This document shows positions 38,663-47,500 of a stretch of DNA of 64,000 bases, piece by piece. Position 1 is the first letter of the stretch. Each line of letters starts with the position of its first letter. A program made the translations under genes and the position numbers. The stretch covers positions 360,828-424,827 of the forward strand of contig NZ_SGXF01000001.1 of NCBI RefSeq assembly GCF_004216775.1, read 5' to 3'. Under the pieces are notes generated by a model. The model saw nothing but the letters and a program-made list of their open reading frames with translations, did no database searches and was not told the origin of the DNA. Origin of the DNA: Cuneatibacter caecimuris. Its GTDB lineage: Bacteria; Bacillota; Clostridia; Lachnospirales; Lachnospiraceae.

Positions 38663-39553
38663 ATGACACGTTGGGCGCATATCGCTGCGGAACAGATTCG
38701 TTTTGACTACTCGGAAACCGAGGTCAGCAACGAGGAATACAGTCTGCACTGCCACAACTTCTATGAGCTGTATTATTTCATCAACGGAGATGTGGATTAT
38801 CTGGTGGAGGGCAGACATTACCACCCCACCCCTCACAGCCTGCTGCTTCTGGCCCCTAACATCTTTCACGGGGTACGGATTAACAGCGAAGCCCCTTACA
38901 GGCGTTATTCCTTTCATTTTCATCCGGATTGTCTTTCAGCAGAGCGCCGCGCCCCTCTTCTGTCCCTCTTTCCGGGCCCGGAAGACGCCGGCCGGCTGAT
39001 TTACTTTGAACATCTGGATGAGCAGCAGGTCCCTGCTTTTTTTGACGCCCTGGCCCAATGCTCCCATGAACCGGAGGATACAAAAAACGCGCTTCTGCCC
39101 ATACTGGCAGAAGCGCTTCTCTCCAAACTGCTGATGGTGTGCCGGACCGACTCCCATTATCTGTCCGCGCCCGCTTCCTCCAGCACTGTGGGAAACATCC
39201 TCACCTATCTGAATGAGCATCTGGCCATGCCAATCAGCCTGGATGAAATTTCCCAGAAATTCTATATCAGCAAGCACCATTTAAACAAAGTATTCCGCAG
39301 CGCCACAGGCACTACCGTCGGCGATTACCTGCTCCATAAAAGGGTTGCCCACGCCCAGATGATGCTGCTGGCGGGCCATAGCGCCGCAGATGCCTCTTCC
39401 GCTTCAGGTTTTTCGGATTATTCCGCTTTTTTCCGGGCGTATAAACGCATCACCGGCCATTCTCCTGTGCAGGACCGGGGCGGCGCTCCTTTTCAGCAGA
39501 GCTCCGGCAGCAGAATGCAGGTGATCGCCGCGCCGGGAACAGAACTGCTCTGA
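38663..39553 (+). CDS. AraC-family regulator with cupin domain
   Basis: 296 residues. An N-terminal cupin ligand domain (about 15-100, LHCHNFYELYYFINGDVDYLVEGRHY) and a C-terminal double helix-turn-helix (about 180-280, ISLDEISQKFYISKHHLNKVFRSATGTTVGDYLL and the second helix ADASSASGFSDYSAFFRAYKRITGHSP). AGGAGG precedes the ATG. It is divergent from the oxidoreductase operon and most likely its activator, with self-control through the phased repeat in the shared gap. The effector is probably a sugar. Confidence 0.94.
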   Translation: MTRWAHIAAEQIRFDYSETEVSNEEYSLHCHNFYELYYFINGDVDYLVEGRHYHPTPHSLLLLAPNIFHGVRINSEAPYRRYSFHFHPDCLSAERRAPLLSLFPGPEDAGRLIYFEHLDEQQVPAFFDALAQCSHEPEDTKNALLPILAEALLSKLLMVCRTDSHYLSAPASSSTVGNILTYLNEHLAMPISLDEISQKFYISKHHLNKVFRSATGTTVGDYLLHKRVAHAQMMLLAGHSAADASSASGFSDYSAFFRAYKRITGHSPVQDRGGAPFQQSSGSRMQVIAAPGTELL

Positions 39554-39577
39554 CAGAGATCAGCTCAAAAGATGTTT

Positions 39578-40516
39578 TTATAAGTAGGAACAGATCAGCT
39601 CCATCTGCCCTTCCAGTTCCAGGCTGCCGAAACCGGCAGGAACCAGGAAATTTGTTCCTTTTTTCACAGGCAGGCCGGCGGCAAGGCCTTCTCCCTCCAC
39701 CAGGGTCACATTGACAAAGGGCTTTTCCCAGTTCACAGCCATCTTTCCTTCCACGCAGACCCGCTCCACGCTGTACTTCGGACAGCATACAAGAAGTTCC
39801 CGGGTTCCTCCCGCTGCAGGAATACGGCGCCGGCAGCCCCTGGTGTCCTTTTCATCAAACGGAACGCGGATTACCTCCAGGCTCTGCCGCACATGGAGCT
39901 GTCTCGGTTTTCCGTTTTCCAGCCTTCCATAATCGTATACCCGGTATGTGATATCGCTGCTCTGCTGTGTCTCCAGGATCACTGTGCCCTTGCGGATGGC
40001 ATGGAGGCACCCCGGCTCTATCTGGAAAAAATCACCCTTTTGTATGGGAATGACCCGGAGGAAATCATCCCAACGCTCCTGAAGAATCATTTCACGCAGC
40101 TCTTTATCGGACTTGGCATGGTGGCCGATCACAATATCCGCCCCATCGGGACAGTCCAGCACATACCAGCACTCTGTTTTCCCCAGGGAACCTTGTTCAT
40201 GGACTGCCGCATACCTGTCGTCCGGGTGCACCTGAATGCTCAGATCCCGGCTGGCGTCTATGATCTTCACCAGCAGCGGGAACCTGTCTCCATCCGTATC
40301 TCCGAAGAGTTCCCTGTGCTCCGCCCACAGTCCCGACAGAGCAGCCCCGTCATATCTGCCTCCTGCCACCCGGCAGTCTCCATGGGGGTGGGCGCTGATT
40401 GCCCAGCATTCTCCAGTGTTCGCTCCGGGAAGTTCATAGCCAAATTCTTTCAGCCTCTCCCCGCCCCAGATCATCTCTTTTAACACCGGCTCCAGAAAAA
40501 TCAGCTCCTGACTCAT
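39578..40516 (-). CDS. manA: Mannose-6-phosphate isomerase, class I
   Basis: 312 residues, the short Firmicutes form. Zinc-ligand segments are DLSIQVHPDDRYA, GKTECWYVLD and IEPGCLHAIRKGT. It interconverts mannose-6-phosphate and fructose-6-phosphate. The start overlaps the stop of the ROK kinase as ATGA. With the fructokinase-like gene it forms a unit feeding hexoses into glycolysis. Confidence 0.94.
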   Translation of the reverse strand: MSQELIFLEPVLKEMIWGGERLKEFGYELPGANTGECWAISAHPHGDCRVAGGRYDGAALSGLWAEHRELFGDTDGDRFPLLVKIIDASRDLSIQVHPDDRYAAVHEQGSLGKTECWYVLDCPDGADIVIGHHAKSDKELREMILQERWDDFLRVIPIQKGDFFQIEPGCLHAIRKGTVILETQQSSDITYRVYDYGRLENGKPRQLHVRQSLEVIRVPFDEKDTRGCRRRIPAAGGTRELLVCCPKYSVERVCVEGKMAVNWEKPFVNVTLVEGEGLAAGLPVKKGTNFLVPAGFGSLELEGQMELICSYL

Positions 40517-41388
40517 TTCCGTTCCAGCTCCATGACAGCCAGTTTCAGACAGCCCATCACGCCCTGATTGTCATTGAGGGCGGGCAGCACAATATAGCTG
40601 TCCAGGTCCTGAAGTTCTCTGGTATTCAGATACCCTCCCAGGTGCTTCGCAGTCTCTCTGCGCACCAGCGGCAGCAAGTGTTCCTGGTGCATTACCCCGC
40701 CGCCCAGCACAATCCGTTTTGGTGACAGGGTCACGATAAAGTCTGCAAGAGCCTGGCCGATATAGTAGGCTTCCATCTCCCAAACCTCCTGCCGTTCTGT
40801 CAGTTCATAGGCTTTCTTCCCCCATCTGGCCTCAATGGCAGGACCTGCGGCCAGTCCCTCCAGACAGCTGTCGTGAAATGGGCAGTTGCACCTGAACTCA
40901 TCACCGGGATACCGCTTCAGTATCACATGGCCGCCCTCACAGTGCAGCATGCCATGGAGCAGCCGTCCTTCCAGCATGACCCCAACGCCCACGCCGGTTC
41001 CGATGGTGATATAGATACTGGAATCCACGTCTTTTGCAGCTCCCCAGGTCGTCTCTCCCAGACAGGAACCGTTCACATCCGTATCAAACCCCACTGGGAT
41101 GTTCAGCGCCCTGGCAAAGGTCCCCCGGAAATCAAAATTCTGCCAGGCCAGCTTGGGCGTGGTAGTGATATAGCCATATGTACCGGAATCCCGGTTCAAA
41201 TCCACCGGGCCAAAGCTGGCGATCCCCAGCGCGTCCAAATCCTTACCCTGAAAAAAATCCAGAAGTTTCGGCACTGTTTCCTCCGGGGTAGTGGTGGGGA
41301 TAGAAACCCTCTCAAAAATTTTACCCGTTTCATTGCCCACTGCGCAGACCATCTTCGTCCCGCCGCCTTCAAGCGCTCCGATTCTCAT
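40513..41388 (-). CDS. ROK-family fructokinase
   Basis: 291 residues. N-terminal GALEGGGTKMVCAVG (phosphate loop), FDTDVNGSCLGE, GTGVGVGVML and the Zn-binding motif FRCNCPFHDSCLEGLAAGPAIEARWG. The zinc segment with CLEGLA and GPAIEARWG resembles Bacillus YdhR/GmuE-type fructokinases rather than glucokinases. It phosphorylates fructose, or less likely another hexose, with ATP. Translationally coupled to manA downstream. GGAGG precedes ATG. Confidence 0.9.
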   Translation of the reverse strand: MRIGALEGGGTKMVCAVGNETGKIFERVSIPTTTPEETVPKLLDFFQGKDLDALGIASFGPVDLNRDSGTYGYITTTPKLAWQNFDFRGTFARALNIPVGFDTDVNGSCLGETTWGAAKDVDSSIYITIGTGVGVGVMLEGRLLHGMLHCEGGHVILKRYPGDEFRCNCPFHDSCLEGLAAGPAIEARWGKKAYELTERQEVWEMEAYYIGQALADFIVTLSPKRIVLGGGVMHQEHLLPLVRRETAKHLGGYLNTRELQDLDSYIVLPALNDNQGVMGCLKLAVMELERK

Positions 41389-41404
41389 TTCTTTCCTCCC
41401 TGAA

Positions 41405-42196
41405 TTACAGCTCTCTTCCGTATACCTGTATCTGCGTCAGCGCCGGGAACGGAGAAGGGTCTTCCGCCTTCTTCATATCCCGCATTTTCATCCAGCTGAT
41501 TTTTTTCGGTTCCATCGGAAAACGGTGGGGCGCAATGCTCTTTTCCATCTGCACTGTCTTCTCAGTTCCATCAGAAAATTCAAAAGTCGCCTCCACCCAC
41601 CAGTTATCGTGAGGGAAATCCGCTCTGGTCCAGAGAACAATCTCATCGATCTCTACTTCCCTGCCGAAATCCAGCCTGATCTCTGCGTCGTCCCTGCGGT
41701 TGATTCCCCAGGACTCGTAAGGCCATTCCCCGTGAGACAGGTTTTCCAGCACCCCGTCAATGGCATTTCTGGCAGCAAATACAGACTCTCCCCTGGTTTC
41801 CACATTGGCGCTGGCATGGGGGAAGCATCCTCTGTCCCCGTGCTGATCCAGCACGTTCAGCGCCAGATTCCTGCGGCCTTCCAGCTCTCTTTGTTCCGCC
41901 GGCTGCGCCGTGAGCAGATGGCGTTCTCCCATAAATACTCTGGGGGAGTAGCTGACCCGCTTTTCTCCGAAGGGAATATCAAACACCCATCTGGATTCTG
42001 TCAGATACACCACACCCTCTCCCAGGCAGTCGTCCACCTGAATCTGATAGAACATCCCGGTCCGTTCTGTTGTAAAAACAATCTGGTCCCCTTCTTCATA
42101 GGCCTCTTCAAATACCAGAGATACGCGATTCCCTCCCGTACTCTCCGCTTTCACCCGGCCGTCTGCGGCCAGTACCTGAAATTTCATTTCTGACAT
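41405..42196 (-). CDS. Galactose-binding-like (F5/8 type C-like) protein
   Basis: 263 residues from ATG 42196 (AGGAGG upstream; the open frame before it overlaps the neighbour). The C-terminal part (about 100-263) looks like a discoidin/F5-8C jelly roll: NLALNVLDQHGDRGCFPHASANVET, AIDGVLEN, ESWGINRRDDAEIRLDFGREVEIDEIVLWTRAD, then PALTQIQVYGREL. The first 95 residues are strand-rich and may be a second binding module. No signal peptide, so it is cytoplasmic as drawn, which is odd for a sugar-binding domain. It precedes the ROK kinase by 16 bp. Confidence 0.72.
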   Translation of the reverse strand: MSEMKFQVLAADGRVKAESTGGNRVSLVFEEAYEEGDQIVFTTERTGMFYQIQVDDCLGEGVVYLTESRWVFDIPFGEKRVSYSPRVFMGERHLLTAQPAEQRELEGRRNLALNVLDQHGDRGCFPHASANVETRGESVFAARNAIDGVLENLSHGEWPYESWGINRRDDAEIRLDFGREVEIDEIVLWTRADFPHDNWWVEATFEFSDGTEKTVQMEKSIAPHRFPMEPKKISWMKMRDMKKAEDPSPFPALTQIQVYGREL

Positions 42197-42221
42197 TTTT
42201 CTTCCTCCTCTTTTTCCCAAT

Positions 42222-42536
42222 TCAGACTGTCTCCTGTATGATAAACATCCGGCTGTCTTCCGGCATGTCCGTCTGCAGTTCAAGAACCCCTGCCCGATTA
42301 GCCCGCCTTGGTCCTGTCTCCGTGTTTCCCGCATGTTCCATCCGCACCTGGAAACCGACGTGAGGCGTAAGCCCGGTGAGGGTAAATTTTACAGTTCTCT
42401 GTTCTCCCGCCGGATTCTCAAAGCGCGCCTGAATTCTGCCGTCCGGCAGCTTCTCCACCAGACAGTCCGGCCCGTCCTTCATCACCGCCCCGTCCGCGCA
42501 AAGCAGGACGTTTTCCACAACAGTAATTTCTCTCAT
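42222..42536 (-). CDS. Small beta-rich protein of unknown function
   Basis: 104 residues from ATG 42536; the frame is open for 40 more codons but ATG 42536 is the first that gives a plausible protein, though its GGGGG site is distant (about 12 bases). Strand-rich, no membrane segment, no signal peptide (ITVVENVLLCADGAVMKDG...TVKFTLTGLTPHVGFQVRME). It is followed at 25 bp by the galactose-binding-like gene and probably starts that operon. A TGTGATATGAT extended -10 sequence lies upstream near 42585. Family not recognised. Confidence 0.55.
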   Translation of the reverse strand: MREITVVENVLLCADGAVMKDGPDCLVEKLPDGRIQARFENPAGEQRTVKFTLTGLTPHVGFQVRMEHAGNTETGPRRANRAGVLELQTDMPEDSRMFIIQETV

Positions 42537-42701
42537 ATGCTTTACTGCCCCTTTTTCTTTCCTTATGATCGTTTTTATCATATCACATGTTGATTCTGTA
42601 GGGTAGACATTTCCCATAAAATTTTTATAAGTTTCTTTCTTAATAAACAATCCCACAAAGATCCATACTGTGGTGGTACGGAAAGGCAGAAGAGAACACT
42701 T

Positions 42702-43403
42702 TTATAATCTTTTCATCCGCAGCAATTCTTCCTTAGCCTCCCTGCTCACCCTCAAAGACTCCCGGATCTTCTGTATAGCCTTATTCTGCGTCCAGACGTC
42801 CAGCTGATTCTGGCCCAGAAAAGCCCGGGTCTGGCCAGGAAACTTCACATAACAGACAGATACCGCCCATGCCAGCCCCATTCTCGCATAATAAGCGCTG
42901 CATTTCACCTGACTGAACAGTTGGAGCATCTGAACAATATAGCGGTCCGTCACATAATAATTTATCAGCGCCACAATACCAAAACGCTGCTCATATTCCC
43001 GCTCTGAACCCAGCCATTTTATCACCCAGTCCCAGCACGGTTCCTGTGTCTCTCCAATGAATTTCAAGGTACTGGTACAGTAGTCACAGACTGCCCAGCT
43101 GCCGATCTCAGGCACAAATTTATCTAAGTGGTCCAGCCTGGTTTTCAGCTCCATTTTTGCATAGCCGATCACCATGCCCTGAACCATCCGTTCTTCCTGA
43201 AAAAGCTCCTGCCCCGCCAGCGCCTCTGCTTCCTGAAGATAAGACTCCGCATCGTGCCTGGCCGCCATCCTGGCTGTTTTCCGGACCTCAGGTACCCTGG
43301 TCCCGAAAGTCGGCGCTGTTCGGGGAATTAAACGGTCATTAAATTCTTTATAAGATGGGTCTGCCATTTCCTGCAGTCGTTCCCTCACTTCTTTTACCGT
43401 CAT
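42702..43403 (-). CDS. DNA alkylation repair protein (AlkD-like)
   Basis: 233 residues of HEAT-like helical repeats with the family's typical beginning (VRERLQEMADPSYKEFNDRLIP) and middle (GSWAVCDYCTSTLK, AYYARMGLAWAVSVCYVKFP). AlkD-type glycosylases remove bulky N3/N7 alkylated purines without base flipping. It overlaps the HAD hydrolase stop by four bases and closes the long minus-strand run from the pilus operon. Confidence 0.88.
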   Translation of the reverse strand: MTVKEVRERLQEMADPSYKEFNDRLIPRTAPTFGTRVPEVRKTARMAARHDAESYLQEAEALAGQELFQEERMVQGMVIGYAKMELKTRLDHLDKFVPEIGSWAVCDYCTSTLKFIGETQEPCWDWVIKWLGSEREYEQRFGIVALINYYVTDRYIVQMLQLFSQVKCSAYYARMGLAWAVSVCYVKFPGQTRAFLGQNQLDVWTQNKAIQKIRESLRVSREAKEELLRMKRL

Positions 43404-44092
43404 ATTTCCTCCAAAAAAAGCTGCTTCAGATCATCCAGCCTGCGAATCTCCCAGTCACAGCATCCTTCGAAAGGCCGCTCCTTCCCCCGCGGATTATACC
43501 AGCAGGTCCTCAAACCAGCCTGCTTCCCGCCCTTCATATCAGAAGTAAGAGAATCTCCCACAAGAAGCGTCTGCCTTTTATCAAACTCAGGAATGCCAGC
43601 ACTGCAATACGCAAAAAACTCGGGAGCAGGTTTGGGCCATCCGATTTCCTCTGACGCAAACACCCCCTGGAAATACCTGTTCAGGCCCGCATCCTTCATA
43701 CGTTTATTCTGCATGTCCTGAAAACCGTTAGTTACCACATATTGTCTGCAGCCACGCGCTTCCAGCCATTTCAAAATATCTGCTGCACCTTCCACGGGAA
43801 TATGCTGCAGGGACAGCTTTTCTCTGTATGTTTCTTCCAGCCTTTCCGGCTCCGCCTGCAGTCCGGAATTCTTTAAAAACAGAGGAAATCTCAGGTTCCA
43901 GATATCCGGCCTGCTGATTTCCCCCCGTTCCAGTTTCCTCCACAGTCCCTCGCTGGCTTCCCGGTACATTTGATATCTTTTCTCAGAAAAGGCAATTCCC
44001 TGTTCCTCCAGGGCGGACCGCAGCGCGTTTCTCGCTCCTGCCTCAAAGTCAAGCAGCGTGTCGTCCACATCCCACAGCACTGTTTTAATCAT
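43400..44092 (-). CDS. yjjG: HAD hydrolase, YjjG-type nucleotidase
   Basis: 230 residues. Motif I DVDDTLLDFEAGARNAL, motif II TNGFQDMQ, Lys in IGWPKPAPEF and motif IV GDSLTSDMKGGKQAG. The DVDDTLLDF start and cap length fit YjjG/YfnB nucleotidases, which dephosphorylate noncanonical pyrimidine nucleotides. Coupled to pilT (start overlaps its stop) and to the alkD-like gene, so it may be carried in the pilus transcript. Confidence 0.88.
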   Translation of the reverse strand: MIKTVLWDVDDTLLDFEAGARNALRSALEEQGIAFSEKRYQMYREASEGLWRKLERGEISRPDIWNLRFPLFLKNSGLQAEPERLEETYREKLSLQHIPVEGAADILKWLEARGCRQYVVTNGFQDMQNKRMKDAGLNRYFQGVFASEEIGWPKPAPEFFAYCSAGIPEFDKRQTLLVGDSLTSDMKGGKQAGLRTCWYNPRGKERPFEGCCDWEIRRLDDLKQLFLEEI

Positions 44093-45135
44093 AGATACTG
44101 CTCCAGATCCCGTTTATCGTTGGAATACAGGAACGCATCCTGAGGGCGGATCACGCCCTGATGCACCCATTGTACCAGATCTTTATTCAGGGTATGCATG
44201 CCAAAGGCGCTTCCGGCCTGCATGACTGAATTCATCTGATAGCACTTGTTTTCCCGGATCAGGTTCAGGGCCGCGTCCGTGCCGGTGAGCACTTCAGTGG
44301 CCGCCACTCTCCCTCTTCCGTCCGCAGTGGGAATCAGGCACTGGGTCACCACGCCCTTCAAAATACCGGATAGCTGGGTTCTGATCTGATTCTGAGTCTC
44401 CCCGGGGCAGGCGTCTATAATTCTGTCAATCGTCTGGGCAGCGCCTGTGGTATGCAGGGTGGACAGCACCAAGTGACCTGTTTCCGCAGCCGTTACAGCG
44501 GCGGAAATCGTCTCGTAGTCCCGCATTTCCCCCACCAGAATCACGTCCGGATCTTCCCGTAGCACGGACCGCAGGGCGGACGCGAAGGATTCCGTATCCT
44601 CGCCCACCTCCCTCTGGTGGATGATGGAACGTTTCCTGGTAAAAACATACTCGATGGGGTCTTCAATGGTCACAATATGGCAGGCCCTGGACTCGTTGAT
44701 CTGATTTACCATTGCCGCCAGCGTGGTGGATTTACCGGAACCGGTGGGGCCGGTGATCAGTACCAATCCTCTTGGCTCCCCAGCCAGCTGGTCCAGAATT
44801 TTGGGAAGTTTCAATTCCTGCAGACTTGGTATTTTATTGTTCAGAAGACGTATCGTGGCCGCCAGCTTCTTCTGCTGCCGGAACACGTTGACTCTCTGGC
44901 GGTTCCCGTCGGTGGTCTGGATGGCAAAATCCACATCCTTCCCTTCCTCCAGCTGTTTCCTCTGCTTCTCTGTCAGCGCTTCCAGGATCGCGCCGCGGAT
45001 CTCTCCGTCCGACAGCAAAAGCTCGTCCTCTTTCAGCGCTCCGTTAATTCTGTAATACAGCGGCATTCCCTCCGAAATATGAATGTCGGAACAATTTTTT
45101 GTCCTGGCATCCAGAATCAGCTGTTCAATATTCAT
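44089..45135 (-). CDS. pilT: Type IV pilus retraction ATPase PilT
   Basis: 348 residues. Walker A GPTGSGKSTT, Asp-box TIEDPIEYVF, Walker B with DPDVILVGEMRD, His-box THLVLSTLHTT-like segment, and the PilT-specific AALNLIRENK near the C-terminus. It disassembles pili, giving twitching motility or retraction. It lies eight bases downstream of pilB, so the strain can both extend and retract. Its N-terminal ligand-binding region is typical (KNCSDIHISEGMPL). Confidence 0.97.
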   Translation of the reverse strand: MNIEQLILDARTKNCSDIHISEGMPLYYRINGALKEDELLLSDGEIRGAILEALTEKQRKQLEEGKDVDFAIQTTDGNRQRVNVFRQQKKLAATIRLLNNKIPSLQELKLPKILDQLAGEPRGLVLITGPTGSGKSTTLAAMVNQINESRACHIVTIEDPIEYVFTRKRSIIHQREVGEDTESFASALRSVLREDPDVILVGEMRDYETISAAVTAAETGHLVLSTLHTTGAAQTIDRIIDACPGETQNQIRTQLSGILKGVVTQCLIPTADGRGRVAATEVLTGTDAALNLIRENKCYQMNSVMQAGSAFGMHTLNKDLVQWVHQGVIRPQDAFLYSNDKRDLEQYL

Positions 45136-45143
45136 GTTCCCTC

Positions 45144-46817
45144 CTAGGAATAGTACGCAATTTTCACAAGTTCATCCACTGTCGTCTCGCCCTTTTCCAC
45201 CAGCTCCAGCCCGCGGGCAGCCAGCGGTTTCATTCCCTGTTCCTTTTCTGCATAAGCAGCGATCTCTTCCACAGAGGCGCTTCCGGATATCATTTTTCTG
45301 ATTTCCCCATCCACGCAGATAATCTCATGCACTGCCACCCTGCCCCGGTAGCCGGTATGGTTACAGCGGGCGCAGCCTTTGGCGCGGCGCACCAGAGACG
45401 GCGCCCTGTCTCCAAGGAAAAGCCGTTCTTCCAGCGAAGGCGCTTCCAGCACGGAACACTCCGGGCATACGCGGCGCATCAGGCGCTGCGCTACCACGCC
45501 CACCAGCGAACTGGCGATCATATAAGGCTCCATCCCCATATCTACCAGACGGACGATGGAAGCCGCAGCATTATTGGTATGCAGGGTGGAAAGCACCAGA
45601 TGCCCGGTGATCGCGGCGCGGATGGAAATTGCCGCGGTCTCTGCATCTCTGGTCTCTCCCACCATGATCACATCCGGGTCCTGGCGCAGCAGCGCCCGGA
45701 GTCCCACATCAAAAGTAAGCCCTGCCATCTGATTTGTCTGCATCTGGTTGATCCTGGGAATGTTTTTTTCCACAGGGTCTTCAATGGTGGATACATTGAT
45801 CTGTTTTCTGGACATTTCTTCCAGAATCATGTACAGAGTGGTGGATTTACCCGAACCGGTAGGCCCGGTGATATAGATAATACCGTTGGGAGATTTCAGA
45901 ATTTTCCTGAACTTCTCATAGTCCTCAGGGATCATGCCGTAAGAGCCCACATTCTCAATCACTGCATTGCCGGCCAGCAGACGGAGAACCGCCTTTTCAC
46001 CAAATACAGTGGGGATTACAGAAACACGGATATTGACCATTTCTTCCCCGACCCTGGTGCGGAAATGACCGTCCTGGGGAACTCTGCGCTCTGCAATATC
46101 CAGATTGGACAGTATTTTGATTCTGGCAATCAACGAAGCGTGCAGCCCCTTCTGCAGCGTCACATAATCCACGATCACGCCGTCTATACGCATGCGCACA
46201 ATGGTTTTATCCTCAAATGGCTCGATATGGATATCACTGGCCGTGGTAGTGTAGGCACGCTGCACCAGCATATTCAGCAGGTTGATGATGGGCGTATCCC
46301 CGTCCCCTTCTTCCAGCTCAATCTCCTCTACCTCATTTTCCTGGCTCACGTTGGCGCGCTTTGCCGCGTCCCTGGCTGCCACCTCGGAATAATAAAAATG
46401 CAGGGCCTTTTCCAGAGGCGCTTTTTCACAGAGCAGGATTTCCAGCTCCTGCCCCACTGTCTGGCGCACATCTTCGATTCCATAAAAATTCAGCGGATCA
46501 TTCAGCGCCACCATCAGTCCGTGCTCCGTCTGTTCCAGCGCCAGTATACCATATTTTTTAGCCAGCTGCTCCGGAATTTTTTCCACAGCCTGCACATCCA
46601 CACTCACAGCCTGCAGCTCGATCTGCCTCAAATTCAGGCGCTGGGCCAGAGCCGTGAGCATTTGTTTTTCCGTGATGAAGCCCAGCTCGATCAAAATCCC
46701 CCCGAGCCTCTTCCCACGGTTTTCCTTTTGATAGCTCAGCGCCTGGCTCAGCTGTTCTTCATTGATATATCCATATTCCTTTAATACTTCGCCAATGGGA
46801 ATATTTTTACTGATCAT
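45144..46817 (-). CDS. pilB: Type IV pilus assembly ATPase PilB
   Basis: 557 residues. An MshEN/T2SE N-terminal region (about 1-150), ASDIHIEPFED, Walker A GPTGSGKSTT, DPDVIMVGETRDAETA, and a four-cysteine zinc motif (CPEC and CARC, about residues 440-485) that distinguishes assembly ATPases from PilT. It drives pilin polymerisation with PilC and the PilM-N-O platform. An aspartate box and GHLVLSTLHTN are intact, so it should be active. Confidence 0.97.
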   Translation of the reverse strand: MISKNIPIGEVLKEYGYINEEQLSQALSYQKENRGKRLGGILIELGFITEKQMLTALAQRLNLRQIELQAVSVDVQAVEKIPEQLAKKYGILALEQTEHGLMVALNDPLNFYGIEDVRQTVGQELEILLCEKAPLEKALHFYYSEVAARDAAKRANVSQENEVEEIELEEGDGDTPIINLLNMLVQRAYTTTASDIHIEPFEDKTIVRMRIDGVIVDYVTLQKGLHASLIARIKILSNLDIAERRVPQDGHFRTRVGEEMVNIRVSVIPTVFGEKAVLRLLAGNAVIENVGSYGMIPEDYEKFRKILKSPNGIIYITGPTGSGKSTTLYMILEEMSRKQINVSTIEDPVEKNIPRINQMQTNQMAGLTFDVGLRALLRQDPDVIMVGETRDAETAAISIRAAITGHLVLSTLHTNNAAASIVRLVDMGMEPYMIASSLVGVVAQRLMRRVCPECSVLEAPSLEERLFLGDRAPSLVRRAKGCARCNHTGYRGRVAVHEIICVDGEIRKMISGSASVEEIAAYAEKEQGMKPLAARGLELVEKGETTVDELVKIAYYS

Positions 46818-46835
46818 ATCCTACCTTCTTCCTGC

Positions 46836-47498
46836 TCAGCGGTCTGCGCTCATATATAAATCCAGATTGAGCTGAACCAGATAATCTCCCGGCTGCAGGT
46901 CAACGCCGCCGATGGAGCGGCTGCTTTCCAGCTTTTCAAGACTGAAGCCCGAAACACGGATGGCCGGATAATCCCTGTTCAGCACATCCAGAAGGGCCTG
47001 CACCTTTTCATAGCCTCCCCCTGCCTTCAGAGAAACTGCAGCTTTATAAATATTCATCATACTGTTTGCGCCGTCTCCGGAAGCGTTTTCCGCCTGTCCG
47101 GCCATCTCAGCCCCATACTCAGAAAGAGGATAAGGGACGCATACAGCCTCTTCTTCCGGAATCGTGATGGACATGTCCACTGCCTGCAGCCCGGCTTCCA
47201 GAACAATGCCTGATATCTCTTTATCCACTGCCGAACTTCCCATACGAGGGTAAAAATCCTGAAGTTCTTCTGCCAGATCCTTGTTTATTCTCTCTGAAGC
47301 GGCCTTCAGCGAATCATACAAAGATAATTTCTGTTCCATTTCCCACTGCTGATTTTCCAGTTCCATCTTCCGGTCATCCAGCTCTGCTCCCCTCTGGATA
47401 AGAGGCATCACCGCCAGGAAAACCATACCGGCTAAAATTACAGCGCAGGCCAGAAATGACAGAAGTTTTTTATCCCGTTCTGTGATCTTCATCTCCAT
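46836..47498 (-). CDS. PilO-like pilus assembly protein
   Basis: 220 residues. One N-terminal membrane helix (about 13-32, LLSFLACAVILAGMVFLAVMP), a coiled coil (36-85) and a strand-helix domain (120-215), the usual PilO layout. Sequence identity across the family is low, so the call rests on topology and position between the PilM-N fusion and PilB. It overlaps neither neighbour and is two bases downstream of the fusion gene. Confidence 0.82.
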   Translation of the reverse strand: MEMKITERDKKLLSFLACAVILAGMVFLAVMPLIQRGAELDDRKMELENQQWEMEQKLSLYDSLKAASERINKDLAEELQDFYPRMGSSAVDKEISGIVLEAGLQAVDMSITIPEEEAVCVPYPLSEYGAEMAGQAENASGDGANSMMNIYKAAVSLKAGGGYEKVQALLDVLNRDYPAIRVSGFSLEKLESSRSIGGVDLQPGDYLVQLNLDLYMSADR

Positions 47499-47500
47499 GA

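Noticed and set aside
45099-46784. 561-codon open frame on the plus strand, antisense to pilB
   Set aside because: Shadow frame: the minus strand encodes a clear PilB with all motifs; the antisense product has low-complexity His/Arg/Gln-rich sequence and no known domain.
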